From assembly GCA_913061235.1 (NCBI GenBank), contig CAJXTB010000004.1, positions 62,001 through 126,000 of the forward strand: 64,000 nucleotides of DNA, in the 5' to 3' direction. Of this stretch, positions 27,720 through 37,687 are shown piece after piece. The stretch is from an uncultured Pseudomonadota bacterium. GTDB lineage: Bacteria > Myxococcota_A > UBA796 > GCA-2862545. Position 1 is the first letter of the stretch. Every line of letters starts with the position of its first letter. The notes under the pieces were generated by a model. That model saw nothing but the letters and a program-made list of their open reading frames with translations, ran no database searches and was not told the origin of the DNA. Position numbers and translations under genes: made by a program.

Positions 27720-28195
27720 TCAGTCCTCACTCCGCCTGAGCTGAACCCGCATGTCCACAAAGCCCATCGCACGCCAGAACGCCACCGCTCGCGTGTCCCG
27801 CGTCAGCGTCTCGACAATGATGTTGGTGTAGCCAACCGCCTTGGCCACAGCGATTTGCTGCTCGACCAAGCGCCGCGCAACCCCTTGGCGTCGCGCGCGC
27901 TCAGCCACGAACACATCACCAATACGCAGGCCCTTGGGCTCGTCCAAGACCGGACTCCCGGGGTCGGGAAATCCGCTAACGAATCCCGCAATGCCATCGT
28001 CGTCTTCGTAGACATGGCCGTGCGGGAAAGGGGACGGGTCTAGAAACACATCGCGCGCCCAGCCCGCCATCCACGCATCCGCTGTGGGCGCGACAGACCA
28101 TCGCGACTCTACCGCCGCGCCGTTCGCCATCAGCTGACGCCACAGGTCGAGCACCGCGGGTAAGTCCCCGCGGGCCATGGTCCGAATCACAGACA

Positions 28196-28196
<1 letters not shown>
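27720..28196 (-). CDS. GNAT-family N-acetyltransferase
   Basis: A 158-residue cytoplasmic enzyme of the GCN5-related acetyltransferase fold. Motif A is present as VFVAERARRQGVARRLVEQ, the acetyl-CoA pyrophosphate loop, followed by IIVETLTRDTRAVAFWRAMGF. The acceptor substrate is unknown. The GTG start overlaps the TAG stop of enolase by one base (TAGTG), so the gene is translationally coupled to eno. Confidence 0.9.
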
Positions 28197-30356
<2,160 letters not shown>

Positions 30357-30366
30357 ACCCCAGGGC

Positions 30367-30693
30367 ATGGGATTCTGCAACGCCTTTGACGAACATCTCT
30401 CCACGGCCGGACCGGCTGCAATCTTCCTTCGTGATCACGAAGGATTGTACAGGTTTGACGCAAGCTGGACGCGAGACGCCTGGCAACGAAATCCGGGGCC
30501 ACACCCGCTCGAGACGGTCTTTGTCTTGGTGCGGGACCACGACACTGGCTTCGTGGCGCGGCTCTTGGTCTCCTCACCAACGCTCTTGCCGACCCACCCG
30601 CGAGGAGACGTGAAGGCCTTTGGCAGCGAAGAAGACGCGAATGCATTTCTCGCCACCTTGGGAGCGTTGGCGGTGAGTGCAGAGGCGTGGTGA
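30367..30693 (+). CDS. Small unknown protein
   Basis: A 108-residue protein at ATG 30367, 10 bases after the DUF547 gene. It has no signal peptide or membrane helix. It is a small alpha/beta protein with a HPLETVFVLVRDHDTGFVARLL core and a helix-rich end. The next gene starts inside its stop (GTGA), pointing to coupled translation. I do not recognise it. Confidence 0.6.
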   Translation: MGFCNAFDEHLSTAGPAAIFLRDHEGLYRFDASWTRDAWQRNPGPHPLETVFVLVRDHDTGFVARLLVSSPTLLPTHPRGDVKAFGSEEDANAFLATLGALAVSAEAW

Positions 30694-31487
30694 GTACTCT
30701 TCTGCTCGTGCTTACCGGGCTCGCGCTGGCGCAAGACCCGGACTCTGATGGTGCGTCAGTCGTAGATGACGATGATGCCTACGAGATCATTGTGTATGAC
30801 GACGTCGCCGCGGAATTTGCCCGCCAGGCGGTAGTCGAGCGGCTGGACGAGATTGGCTACTCGGAACGTATTGAACGCAATGGCTACGTCATCTACCGGC
30901 ACCCCGACAACTGGCGTGGCGACGTTCGTATGTATGACGAAGGCTACATCCGTATTCGTCGCCAACCGGTTCAGGTCGAACCCGTCTTTGGAAAGGCGGG
31001 AACCCCGCTAGGTACGGCGTCCTGCGTGTTGTTGCTGCCACTCTGTACGCGTCTAGGCGGCCAAACGGTTGGACGACGCAAGCTGCAGGCCCAGAAGACC
31101 GGCATTGCCCAGTTCCTCGACCCCGAGATGGACGTGTGGGGCGACCGGATTGCCGACCGCGAAGTCGGCAGTCGCATTGCTGTCCTGCCTGATGAGCTCG
31201 AGAAGTTGTGGTTTGAAGGCGTGCCTCTCGAAGGTGGGGAAGAGGCTGTCGCCGTGGTGGGGCCGGACGCTAAGAAGGCCGCCATCCTCGCCTTCTGGGA
31301 CTCGCGCACGAACACCATTTGGGGCAACCGGGTCCGGCTGACGGTCGAAGGGTTTATCCGTGCCGTGGTTCAGAACAGCGAGCAGGGGTTTTCAAACGAC
31401 GAGGTCGCCGCGTTCAACACCACCCGAACCTCTGAGCGGCAGCTAGATCTGACCAGCCCATGGGAGACGGTTGCCGAGGGCTTGTAG
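30690..31487 (+). CDS. Secreted protein of unknown function
   Basis: A 265-residue protein. GTG 30690 overlaps the upstream TGA by four bases, has GAGG four bases ahead, and gives a signal peptide ending ALAQ. The mature N-terminus is acidic (DPDSDG, DDDD). The domain that follows repeats the motif YRHPDNWRGDVRMYDEGYI and contains one short hydrophobic Cys segment (CVLLLPLC) near residue 112 that may be a membrane or packing helix. The family is unknown. It ends 79 bases before cydA. Confidence 0.7.
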   Translation: MSTLLLVLTGLALAQDPDSDGASVVDDDDAYEIIVYDDVAAEFARQAVVERLDEIGYSERIERNGYVIYRHPDNWRGDVRMYDEGYIRIRRQPVQVEPVFGKAGTPLGTASCVLLLPLCTRLGGQTVGRRKLQAQKTGIAQFLDPEMDVWGDRIADREVGSRIAVLPDELEKLWFEGVPLEGGEEAVAVVGPDAKKAAILAFWDSRTNTIWGNRVRLTVEGFIRAVVQNSEQGFSNDEVAAFNTTRTSERQLDLTSPWETVAEGL

Positions 31488-31544
31488 GGGCGAATCGGCG
31501 CTGTGCAACCGATGATTGCGCGAGTCTGTGCAGGTGCTGGCGCA

Positions 31545-31559
31545 GTGGTATTGTACCAC
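31545..31559. promoter_or_regulatory. Palindrome in the leader of cydA
   Basis: GTGGTATTGTACCAC is a perfect 6-bp inverted repeat with a 3-base spacer. It ends 7 bases before the cydA ATG, where a ribosome site would be expected, and no Shine-Dalgarno is present. It may be an operator or a small stem that controls translation. No regulator can be assigned. Confidence 0.45.
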
Positions 31560-31566
31560 AGATCTT

Positions 31567-32871
31567 ATGACTGACCTGTTTGCCGCACGCTCCCAGATGG
31601 CCATGTCCCTCGCGTTTCACATCGTGTTCGCGGTGGTGGGTATTGGCATGCCGCTGTTGATGGTGGTTGCCGAGGGGTTGTGGCTACGCACTGGGAATCC
31701 AGTCTTTCGCGAGCTGGCGCGTCGGTGGAGCAAGGGCACCGCCATCTTGTTCGCCGTGGGTGCGGTCAGCGGGACGGTTCTGTCGTTCGAGCTCGGCCTT
31801 CTGTGGCCTGGATTCATGGAGTTTGCAGGCCCCATCATTGGCATGCCGTTCTCTTTGGAGGGCTTCGCCTTCTTCACCGAAGCCATCTTCCTAGGGGTCT
31901 ACCTGTACGGTTGGGACCGCATTTCGCCGCGGCTGCACTGGCTTGCAGGCATCATGGTGATGGTCTCCGGAATGCTGAGCGGCGTGTTCGTTCTTGCCGC
32001 CAATGCGTGGATGAACAACCCGGTTGGCTTCGAGATGGCCGACGGCGTGGTCACGTCCATCGATCCGGTCGCCGCCATGTTCAATCCGGGCATGTTGCCG
32101 ACGGGACTCCACATGACGGTGGCCTCCTTCGAAGCGGTCGGCTTCGCAGTGGCGGGAATCCACGCGTTCGTGCTTCTGCGCAACCCAAACAGCGCGTTTC
32201 ACAAGGCGGCGTTGGCCATCGCACTGACCGTTGGTGGCATCGCAGCCGTCGCTCAGCCCGCCACTGGGCACTTCTCAGCACAGCACGTTGCGGAACACCA
32301 GCCCGTCAAGCTCGCGGCCATGGAGGCTCTGTGGGAGACCACCACAGACGCGCCCTTTACCATTGGGGGCCTGCCCGATGCCGCGACCGAGACCACACCC
32401 TACGGCCTAGAAATCCCGTACCTTCTGTCGTTTCTAGCCTTTGACGACTTTCACGCCGAGGTCCAAGGCTTGGACAGCGTTCCGGTAGAGGACCGTCCCA
32501 ATGTCGCGGTGGTCCATGTCGCCTTTGAGATCATGGTTGGCATCGGTATGTGGTTGATGGGGCTGGCCCTGGTCTCGGGATTCATGGCCTGGCGAGTCCG
32601 CGGCGTACCCACCAGCCGACCGCTGCTTTGGGCGTTGGCCCTGTCGGTGCCGTTGGGCTTCATTGCTGTCGAGGCGGGCTGGACTGTCACCGAAGTGGGT
32701 CGTCAGCCATGGGTGATCTACGAGGTGATGCGCACCGCAGATGCTGTCACGCCGGTACCGCACCTCGTCGTCCCATTCCTTACGTTCTCCGCCCTGTACC
32801 TGTTCCTCGGAATTGTGGTGCTGGTGCTGCTCAAGAATCAAGTCTTTGCGACGGTGGACCATGAGCCCTGA
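31567..32871 (+). CDS. cydA: Cytochrome bd-type quinol oxidase subunit I
   Basis: A 434-residue inner-membrane protein, the heme-bearing subunit that oxidises quinol and reduces oxygen. ATG 31567 gives the standard N-terminus with the heme-ligand-like His18 in LAFH. The next heme ligand is in GLHMTVASFEAVGF, and the GRQPW quinol-site motif is near the end. The Q loop is short, as in the CIO/CydA S-type. Nine or so membrane helices are predicted. Its stop overlaps the cydB start by 11 bases. Confidence 0.97.
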   Translation: MTDLFAARSQMAMSLAFHIVFAVVGIGMPLLMVVAEGLWLRTGNPVFRELARRWSKGTAILFAVGAVSGTVLSFELGLLWPGFMEFAGPIIGMPFSLEGFAFFTEAIFLGVYLYGWDRISPRLHWLAGIMVMVSGMLSGVFVLAANAWMNNPVGFEMADGVVTSIDPVAAMFNPGMLPTGLHMTVASFEAVGFAVAGIHAFVLLRNPNSAFHKAALAIALTVGGIAAVAQPATGHFSAQHVAEHQPVKLAAMEALWETTTDAPFTIGGLPDAATETTPYGLEIPYLLSFLAFDDFHAEVQGLDSVPVEDRPNVAVVHVAFEIMVGIGMWLMGLALVSGFMAWRVRGVPTSRPLLWALALSVPLGFIAVEAGWTVTEVGRQPWVIYEVMRTADAVTPVPHLVVPFLTFSALYLFLGIVVLVLLKNQVFATVDHEP

Positions 32872-33871
32872 GTGGATGGTCGCAGGCGTCATCTTGGTGG
32901 CGCTCGTCGTGTACACGCTGACCGGCGGCGCCGACTTCGGTGGCGGTGTGCTGGACTTATTTGCTCGCGGCAAGACTGGAAGCGCACAGCGAAAAGTCAT
33001 CGACAACGCCATTGGGCCGGTCTGGGAAGCGAACCACGTCTGGCTCATTCTGGTCATCGTATTGATGTTCGTGTGCTTTCCTCGGGCCTTTGCCGCTGTC
33101 TCCACGGTTCTGCACATCCCACTGACCCTGATGCTCATTGGGATTGTGCTGCGTGGAACCGCCTTTGTCTTCCGACACTACGACCAGCCGCGCTGGCACC
33201 ACAGCTGGAGTCGGGTGTTCGCGCTGGCCAGCGTGTGGACCCCGTTCTTTCTGGGCGTGTCGCTCGGCGCGGTGGCCTCGGGGAGCTTTGCGTTCGACGC
33301 GACTGGGCACGTTCAGTCCAACTTTGTCAGCGAGTGGCTTGCGCCGTTTCCGCTGTCAGTGGGCGCCTTCACCGTGGCCCTGTTCACCTTGCTCGGAGCA
33401 ACCTATCTGACGGTAGAAGCCGAAGAAGCAGATGTCCGTGAGGCGTTCCGGTCGCGGGCATTGGTCGCGGCTGTGGTCACCGCTGGGTGTGCCTACGTGT
33501 CGTTGGCGCTTGCAGCCTCGGGTGCGCCAAGTTTGTTTACCGACCTGACCCAGCATGTGTGGTCGTGGGGTTTTCAGGCGCTCACGCTTGCCCTGGGTAC
33601 TGGGTTATCCGCCTCGTTGTGGAGTCGTCGCTACAAGATGGCACGAGTCCTTGTTGTACTGCTGGTCGTGGCCGTGGAACTGGGCTGGGCGGCGTCTCAT
33701 GTTCCGTACATCTTGCCGCCAGACCTGACCCTGGCAGATGCTGCGGCGCCGAGAAACATCCTTGTGAACACACTGCGCCTGCTCGCCATCGGTAGCGTGG
33801 TACTGGTGCCTTCGTTCGTGGTGCTGTACCGCGTATTCAAGGGACCTCGCTTCTGGTCACTGTCTCAATAA
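32861..33871 (+). CDS. cydB: Cytochrome bd-type quinol oxidase subunit II
   Basis: A 336-residue membrane protein that pairs with CydA. The conserved start region VLVALVVYTLTGGADFGGGVLDL and the VWEANHVWLILVIVLMFVCFP segment are typical, with about eight helices. ATG 32861 overlaps the end of cydA; ATG 32876 is a possible alternative. Its TAA stop at 33869-33871 touches the next coding frame (TAATT). No cydDC genes, used for heme and thiol export in E. coli, are present here. Confidence 0.96.
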   Translation: MSPEWMVAGVILVALVVYTLTGGADFGGGVLDLFARGKTGSAQRKVIDNAIGPVWEANHVWLILVIVLMFVCFPRAFAAVSTVLHIPLTLMLIGIVLRGTAFVFRHYDQPRWHHSWSRVFALASVWTPFFLGVSLGAVASGSFAFDATGHVQSNFVSEWLAPFPLSVGAFTVALFTLLGATYLTVEAEEADVREAFRSRALVAAVVTAGCAYVSLALAASGAPSLFTDLTQHVWSWGFQALTLALGTGLSASLWSRRYKMARVLVVLLVVAVELGWAASHVPYILPPDLTLADAAAPRNILVNTLRLLAIGSVVLVPSFVVLYRVFKGPRFWSLSQ

Positions 33872-34797
33872 TTCGGCAGCTCTGGCATCTAGCGCGTCCG
33901 CGCGGACTGTTCTGGGTGATGTCGGTGCCCCTGATCGGCTACGGATTTGCCCATTGGGATGGTGCGTTTCGCGCACGAGCAGTCTCAGACGTGCTGATGT
34001 TGTGCGTTGCGTGGGCGCTGCTGCATGCCGGGACGCTGTGGCTGAACGCTGTGTTGGACGGTGACGACGGCGAGGTGCTCTGGGGCGGCTCTGGAACAGC
34101 GCCCCGGGGGACAACTGCCATTGCGTTGGTCGCGCTCGGCCTCGCGGTCGGGTTTGCGATGGCGGCCGGCACTGTGGCGGGATGGTGTACAGCGCTTTGT
34201 GCCCTTCTAGCCGTGTTGTACAGCCACCCAACCACGGCTTGGAAAGGCCATCCGGTCATGGGACTCGCGGTCAACGTTGTTGGGTATGGCGCTCTGTCCG
34301 TGATCGCTGGGTGGTCGTTGCCCCAAGTCACTCTGACTCTGCGAGGTGTTGGCAGCCTGCTCGCACTCATGGTCTGGGTCGCTGGGGCCACGCTTCTTGC
34401 TCAGGCATTCCAAGAAGACGCGGACCGAGCTCGTGGCTACCGGACGCCGGTTGTGTTGTGGGGGGCGGAGAAGACGGCAAACGTATCTCGTGCTCTCTTT
34501 GCACTCGGTACGCTCTCTTTGCTCCTATTTACGGCGATAGGCTGGTATCCACGAATCGTGCTGTTGTGCGCGCCTGTGTGGCTGTGGGTCGATTCACAGC
34601 TCGCTGCACGTCCGGTCAGTTCGGAGTGGGCGTCTACGGGATTTCGGCGGGTCTGTCTCTTCGGGCTGATGGTCTTGGCGACTGTGCTTGCAGCGCATCT
34701 TGTGTCGTTGGCCAGTGATGGACCGACAGCAGGACTGGATACGGCTCGAGGCTGGCCCGCTGATCGCGTTTGGGTTCGTGAGCGACGGATGCAATAG
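33871..34797 (+). CDS. UbiA-family prenyltransferase-like protein, copy 1
   Basis: About 308 residues. It has seven to nine membrane helices and the two aspartate motifs of UbiA prenyltransferases: NAVLDGDDGEVLWG and QEDADRARGYRTP, each with Asp-rich metal and diphosphate sites. Members attach polyprenyl chains to aromatic acceptors for quinones, heme or chlorophyll. The start is unclear. GTG 33916 is the first standard start, yet the frame upstream encodes RQLWHLARPR, matching SLWHLSRPR of the next gene, so translation probably begins earlier, perhaps at ATT 33871 overlapping the cydB stop. The substrate is not known. Confidence 0.8.
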   Translation: MRQLWHLARPRGLFWVMSVPLIGYGFAHWDGAFRARAVSDVLMLCVAWALLHAGTLWLNAVLDGDDGEVLWGGSGTAPRGTTAIALVALGLAVGFAMAAGTVAGWCTALCALLAVLYSHPTTAWKGHPVMGLAVNVVGYGALSVIAGWSLPQVTLTLRGVGSLLALMVWVAGATLLAQAFQEDADRARGYRTPVVLWGAEKTANVSRALFALGTLSLLLFTAIGWYPRIVLLCAPVWLWVDSQLAARPVSSEWASTGFRRVCLFGLMVLATVLAAHLVSLASDGPTAGLDTARGWPADRVWVRERRMQ

Positions 34798-34805
34798 GCG
34801 GCGGC

Positions 34806-35783
34806 GTGACTACCCTCCGCTCGCTCTGGCACCTGTCGCGTCCTCGCATGGCGCCCTACCTTTGGCTCATTGTCTTGGGCGGGTTTGGCTTTGCTCATTG
34901 GGACCGCGCGTTGACCGGGCAGGGGGGCACCGCGGTCTTGGTGACCCTGCTGGCGTGGACGTTTCTTCACGCGGGGACCCTGTGGCTGAATGCGGGTCTG
35001 GACAGGGACGAAGGCGAGGTGCTCTGGGGGACGGCTGCTGCTGTACCGCCGGGCATCGAGCGCTGGGCCTACGCGGCACTGGTCGCGTGTGTTGGCATTG
35101 CTGCCGTGGCCGGTCCGGTCGTGTTTACGTGTGCGGTGGGATGCGCGGTGCTCGCAGTTGCCTACAGCCATTCGTCGACCGTGTGGAAGGGCCACGCTCT
35201 TGGCGGCCCCGTTGTCAACGGCCTCGGCTACGGCATTCTTACGCCCATCGCAGGCTTTGCGTGTGTTGGCGTCTCCCCAACTCCGCGTGCTGGAGTCACA
35301 CTGGTCATCGGCCTGTGCGGTGTGATGGCGGCGTACTACGCAGCTCAGGCCTTTCAGGGAGACGAGGACCGAGAGCGCGGCTATCGAACCTTGGTCGCAC
35401 GACATGGCATGGCGGCTGCTGTTCGAGCAACGCGACTGTGGATGTGGGCTGGGTTCGTTGGGGCGGTGCTGTGTGCTGCAATCGGCTGGGTTCCTCGCGC
35501 CGTACTTGTACTTCTGCCACTGTTCGTGTGGGTGGATGCTCATGCTCGCCGCTGGCAGTACAGCGGTGATGACAAGAACAGCGCGTGGGCAAAAGGGTTC
35601 GCGGCGCGACTGCTGGCCGGCGCTCTGACGTCACTGGCGCTACTCGTTGGCGTGTACCTCGATGACTCGTGGCACAACCGTCCCGTTGCGGGACTTGGAA
35701 CCGCATCCGGGCATCCCACCGACCGGCCGCTGTTGCCTCCCCACCAGATGCGTCAGTGGGAGCGGCAGCACGGAGTCGACTAG
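34806..35783 (+). CDS. UbiA-family prenyltransferase-like protein, copy 2
   Basis: A 325-residue paralogue of the preceding gene, starting at GTG 34806, eight bases after its stop. It carries the same motifs: N62-x3-D66 in NAGLDRDEGEVLWG and QGDEDRERGYRTL, with about eight helices. The two paralogues keep the same order of helices and an identical GFAHWD near the N-terminus, so they arose by duplication. Context after cydAB suggests a role in quinone or heme supply for cytochrome bd, but this is inference. Confidence 0.85.
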   Translation: MTTLRSLWHLSRPRMAPYLWLIVLGGFGFAHWDRALTGQGGTAVLVTLLAWTFLHAGTLWLNAGLDRDEGEVLWGTAAAVPPGIERWAYAALVACVGIAAVAGPVVFTCAVGCAVLAVAYSHSSTVWKGHALGGPVVNGLGYGILTPIAGFACVGVSPTPRAGVTLVIGLCGVMAAYYAAQAFQGDEDRERGYRTLVARHGMAAAVRATRLWMWAGFVGAVLCAAIGWVPRAVLVLLPLFVWVDAHARRWQYSGDDKNSAWAKGFAARLLAGALTSLALLVGVYLDDSWHNRPVAGLGTASGHPTDRPLLPPHQMRQWERQHGVD

Positions 35784-35805
35784 GCCGCGGCGGCAACCTG
35801 CGGCC

Positions 35806-35919
35806 ATGCTCTGGTACCCACTCTTGGTGATGGGGTTGATGGCTGTTGTGAACACTCTGGAAGGCCGGCTTTCGGCCATTTTCAGGACCTTGATCGACCG
35901 ATCTCGCCGCGGCTGGTAG
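35806..35919 (+). CDS. Possible small membrane protein downstream of cydAB-UbiA
   Basis: A 37-residue frame with a single hydrophobic helix (WYPLLVMGLMAVVNTL) and then a basic amphipathic tail ending RSRRGW. The size and the W-Y start with a Glu after the helix recall the small CydX subunits of cytochrome bd (E. coli CydX is 37 residues). There is no ribosome site. It lies 22 bases after the second UbiA gene and 10 before the kinase gene. It may be non-coding; treat as a candidate only. Confidence 0.3.
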   Translation: MLWYPLLVMGLMAVVNTLEGRLSAIFRTLIDRSRRGW

Positions 35920-35929
35920 GATCCGCGCC

Positions 35930-37675
35930 ATGGACACCCTTGAACCCGGTACGCCGTTCGGCGCGTACACTATTGAAGGACTCATCGCCGGCGGCGGTAT
36001 GGGTTCTGTGTACGCTGCCCGCCACTCCGTGTACGGCACGACGTGTGCGCTCAAGGTGCTGCATCCCAAGCTCCACGGAGACGAGTCGTGGCGTAAGCGC
36101 TTCGAAGCGGAAGGATTCGCAGGGACTACACTCAAACACCCCCATGTGTTGGCAGCGCGCGAAGTCGTCCTGGAAGAAGACCATCAGATTGGTCTGGTCT
36201 TGGACCTCGTCAAGGAAGGGCTGACGCTGCACCGGGTCATGTCTCGTGAGTACCGAACGGGCGTGCCGTTGGCGCAGGCGCTCCGTGTCTTTCTGGGTAT
36301 TGTGCAAGGCATTGAGTACGCCCACTCCAAGGAAATCGTCCATGGAGACATCAAGCCCGAGAACGTTCTGATTCAGGGCGAGTTCCGCGACCCAACCACG
36401 TGGCGCGCAATGGTCACGGACTTCGGGACCATCGGTATTCTGGCCCATCCGGTTGAGATTGACGGCATGCCCGCCGTTGTGGTGTCGCCCCGGTACGCGT
36501 CCCCCGAGCACCTCAAGGGAATGGTGCACTTGGAGCCGCGGTCGGACATCTACTGCCTCGGGCTTCTTCTGCACTACATCGTGACCGGCAAGCACGCCTC
36601 GACTGCCAAGACCGTTGAAGCGGCTGCCACTCAAGTGTCGAAACCTACGTCTACAACAAGTTTGTTGAACCTACCGGAAGCTGTCGGGGTGTTGTTCAAG
36701 ACCGCCACCCGTCGCAACATCGACAAGCGCTTTCAGTCCGCTCGAGAGCTTGCCTTGGCGGTCCGCGACTTGCTCGACCAGCTGGGCGAAGGGCTTGAGC
36801 TGGCCGACCTGCAAGCCGACCTGGCCACCGAGATTGTAGAAGAACAACAGCAGGCCGCCAAAGAGCAGCGTGCAACAGCCGCTCGAGAGGCACGAAAGGC
36901 CGCCGCGGAGCTCGCCGAGCAGTCGGATGCACCTCTGCCCCCACTCGAAGCAGACCACCAAGTCAGCGAAGTCGCGACACCCTTAGGCGACCTTCCAGTA
37001 GACGACTTTGAGGACAGCGAGGTCCTGTCTGTCGCTGGAGTTGCGGACATTGACCCCTTTGAAGACGAAGCCCAGCTCTCCGGTGTGGTCTCCGTGTTGG
37101 GAGATGATCCCGCGACGGAGGAAGCGAGCAAGGTAGCGGCTGAGGTTGAGCCGGTTGAGTCTACGACCTTCAACGATGAAGCCGACTCTCCAGACGATTT
37201 GGATGAGGCCAGCGAGCTTGCGACCAGCGGCGTCGCAGTTCTCCCAGACACTGACGCACCTGCAGATGTTCGTCGTCATCTTCCGGACGACTCCACAGAG
37301 GACGCCGCCCGAGCAGAGCCATTCTCATTCTCCTACGACGCTGTTCAAGAGGACGCCATGGAGCTGCCCTCTGCGAGCGGAGCAGGGGATGTCTGGGTGG
37401 GGGACCCCGATACCTCCGAGGACTACCGACTCGAAGACGACAACTCCAGCGACGACCGCATGGGTGAGCCTGGGGCGCAACTGCCTGCGTCGGAGCTATC
37501 GGAGTCCGAGACAGACGTTGCTGAGGATGAACCCGAGCCACCAGCGGCAGCACCCACCCCCATGTTCGAGGCCGTTCAGTCCTCTGGCATGTCGGTGGGG
37601 ATGATGGTCACCATCGCCGTCTTGGTCTTGCTGGTTTTGGGTGCGATTGTCGGCGCCGTGCTCTTCGCGAGCTAG
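35930..37675 (+). CDS. Hanks-type Ser/Thr protein kinase, non-RD, with C-terminal TM
   Basis: A 581-residue kinase. The catalytic domain (about 10-285) has the glycine loop AGGGMGSVYAA, the ATP-binding Lys42 in CALKVL, catalytic loop H138-G-D140-IKPEN and DFG at 164-166. Arg is replaced by Gly in the HRD motif, so it is a non-RD kinase, usually less dependent on activation-loop phosphorylation. A coiled, Gln- and Ala-rich region at about 290-340 is followed by a 220-residue acidic, disordered linker and one membrane helix (about 555-580) at the very end. The bulk of the protein is therefore cytoplasmic. Converges on ettA. Confidence 0.93.
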   Translation: MDTLEPGTPFGAYTIEGLIAGGGMGSVYAARHSVYGTTCALKVLHPKLHGDESWRKRFEAEGFAGTTLKHPHVLAAREVVLEEDHQIGLVLDLVKEGLTLHRVMSREYRTGVPLAQALRVFLGIVQGIEYAHSKEIVHGDIKPENVLIQGEFRDPTTWRAMVTDFGTIGILAHPVEIDGMPAVVVSPRYASPEHLKGMVHLEPRSDIYCLGLLLHYIVTGKHASTAKTVEAAATQVSKPTSTTSLLNLPEAVGVLFKTATRRNIDKRFQSARELALAVRDLLDQLGEGLELADLQADLATEIVEEQQQAAKEQRATAAREARKAAAELAEQSDAPLPPLEADHQVSEVATPLGDLPVDDFEDSEVLSVAGVADIDPFEDEAQLSGVVSVLGDDPATEEASKVAAEVEPVESTTFNDEADSPDDLDEASELATSGVAVLPDTDAPADVRRHLPDDSTEDAARAEPFSFSYDAVQEDAMELPSASGAGDVWVGDPDTSEDYRLEDDNSSDDRMGEPGAQLPASELSESETDVAEDEPEPPAAAPTPMFEAVQSSGMSVGMMVTIAVLVLLVLGAIVGAVLFAS

Positions 37676-37687
37676 CGCCGATTTTAA

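Noticed and set aside
34437-35543. Long minus-strand frame (368 codons) across both UbiA genes
   Set aside because: It is antisense to two paralogous membrane proteins with conserved motifs; its composition is low-complexity and basic.
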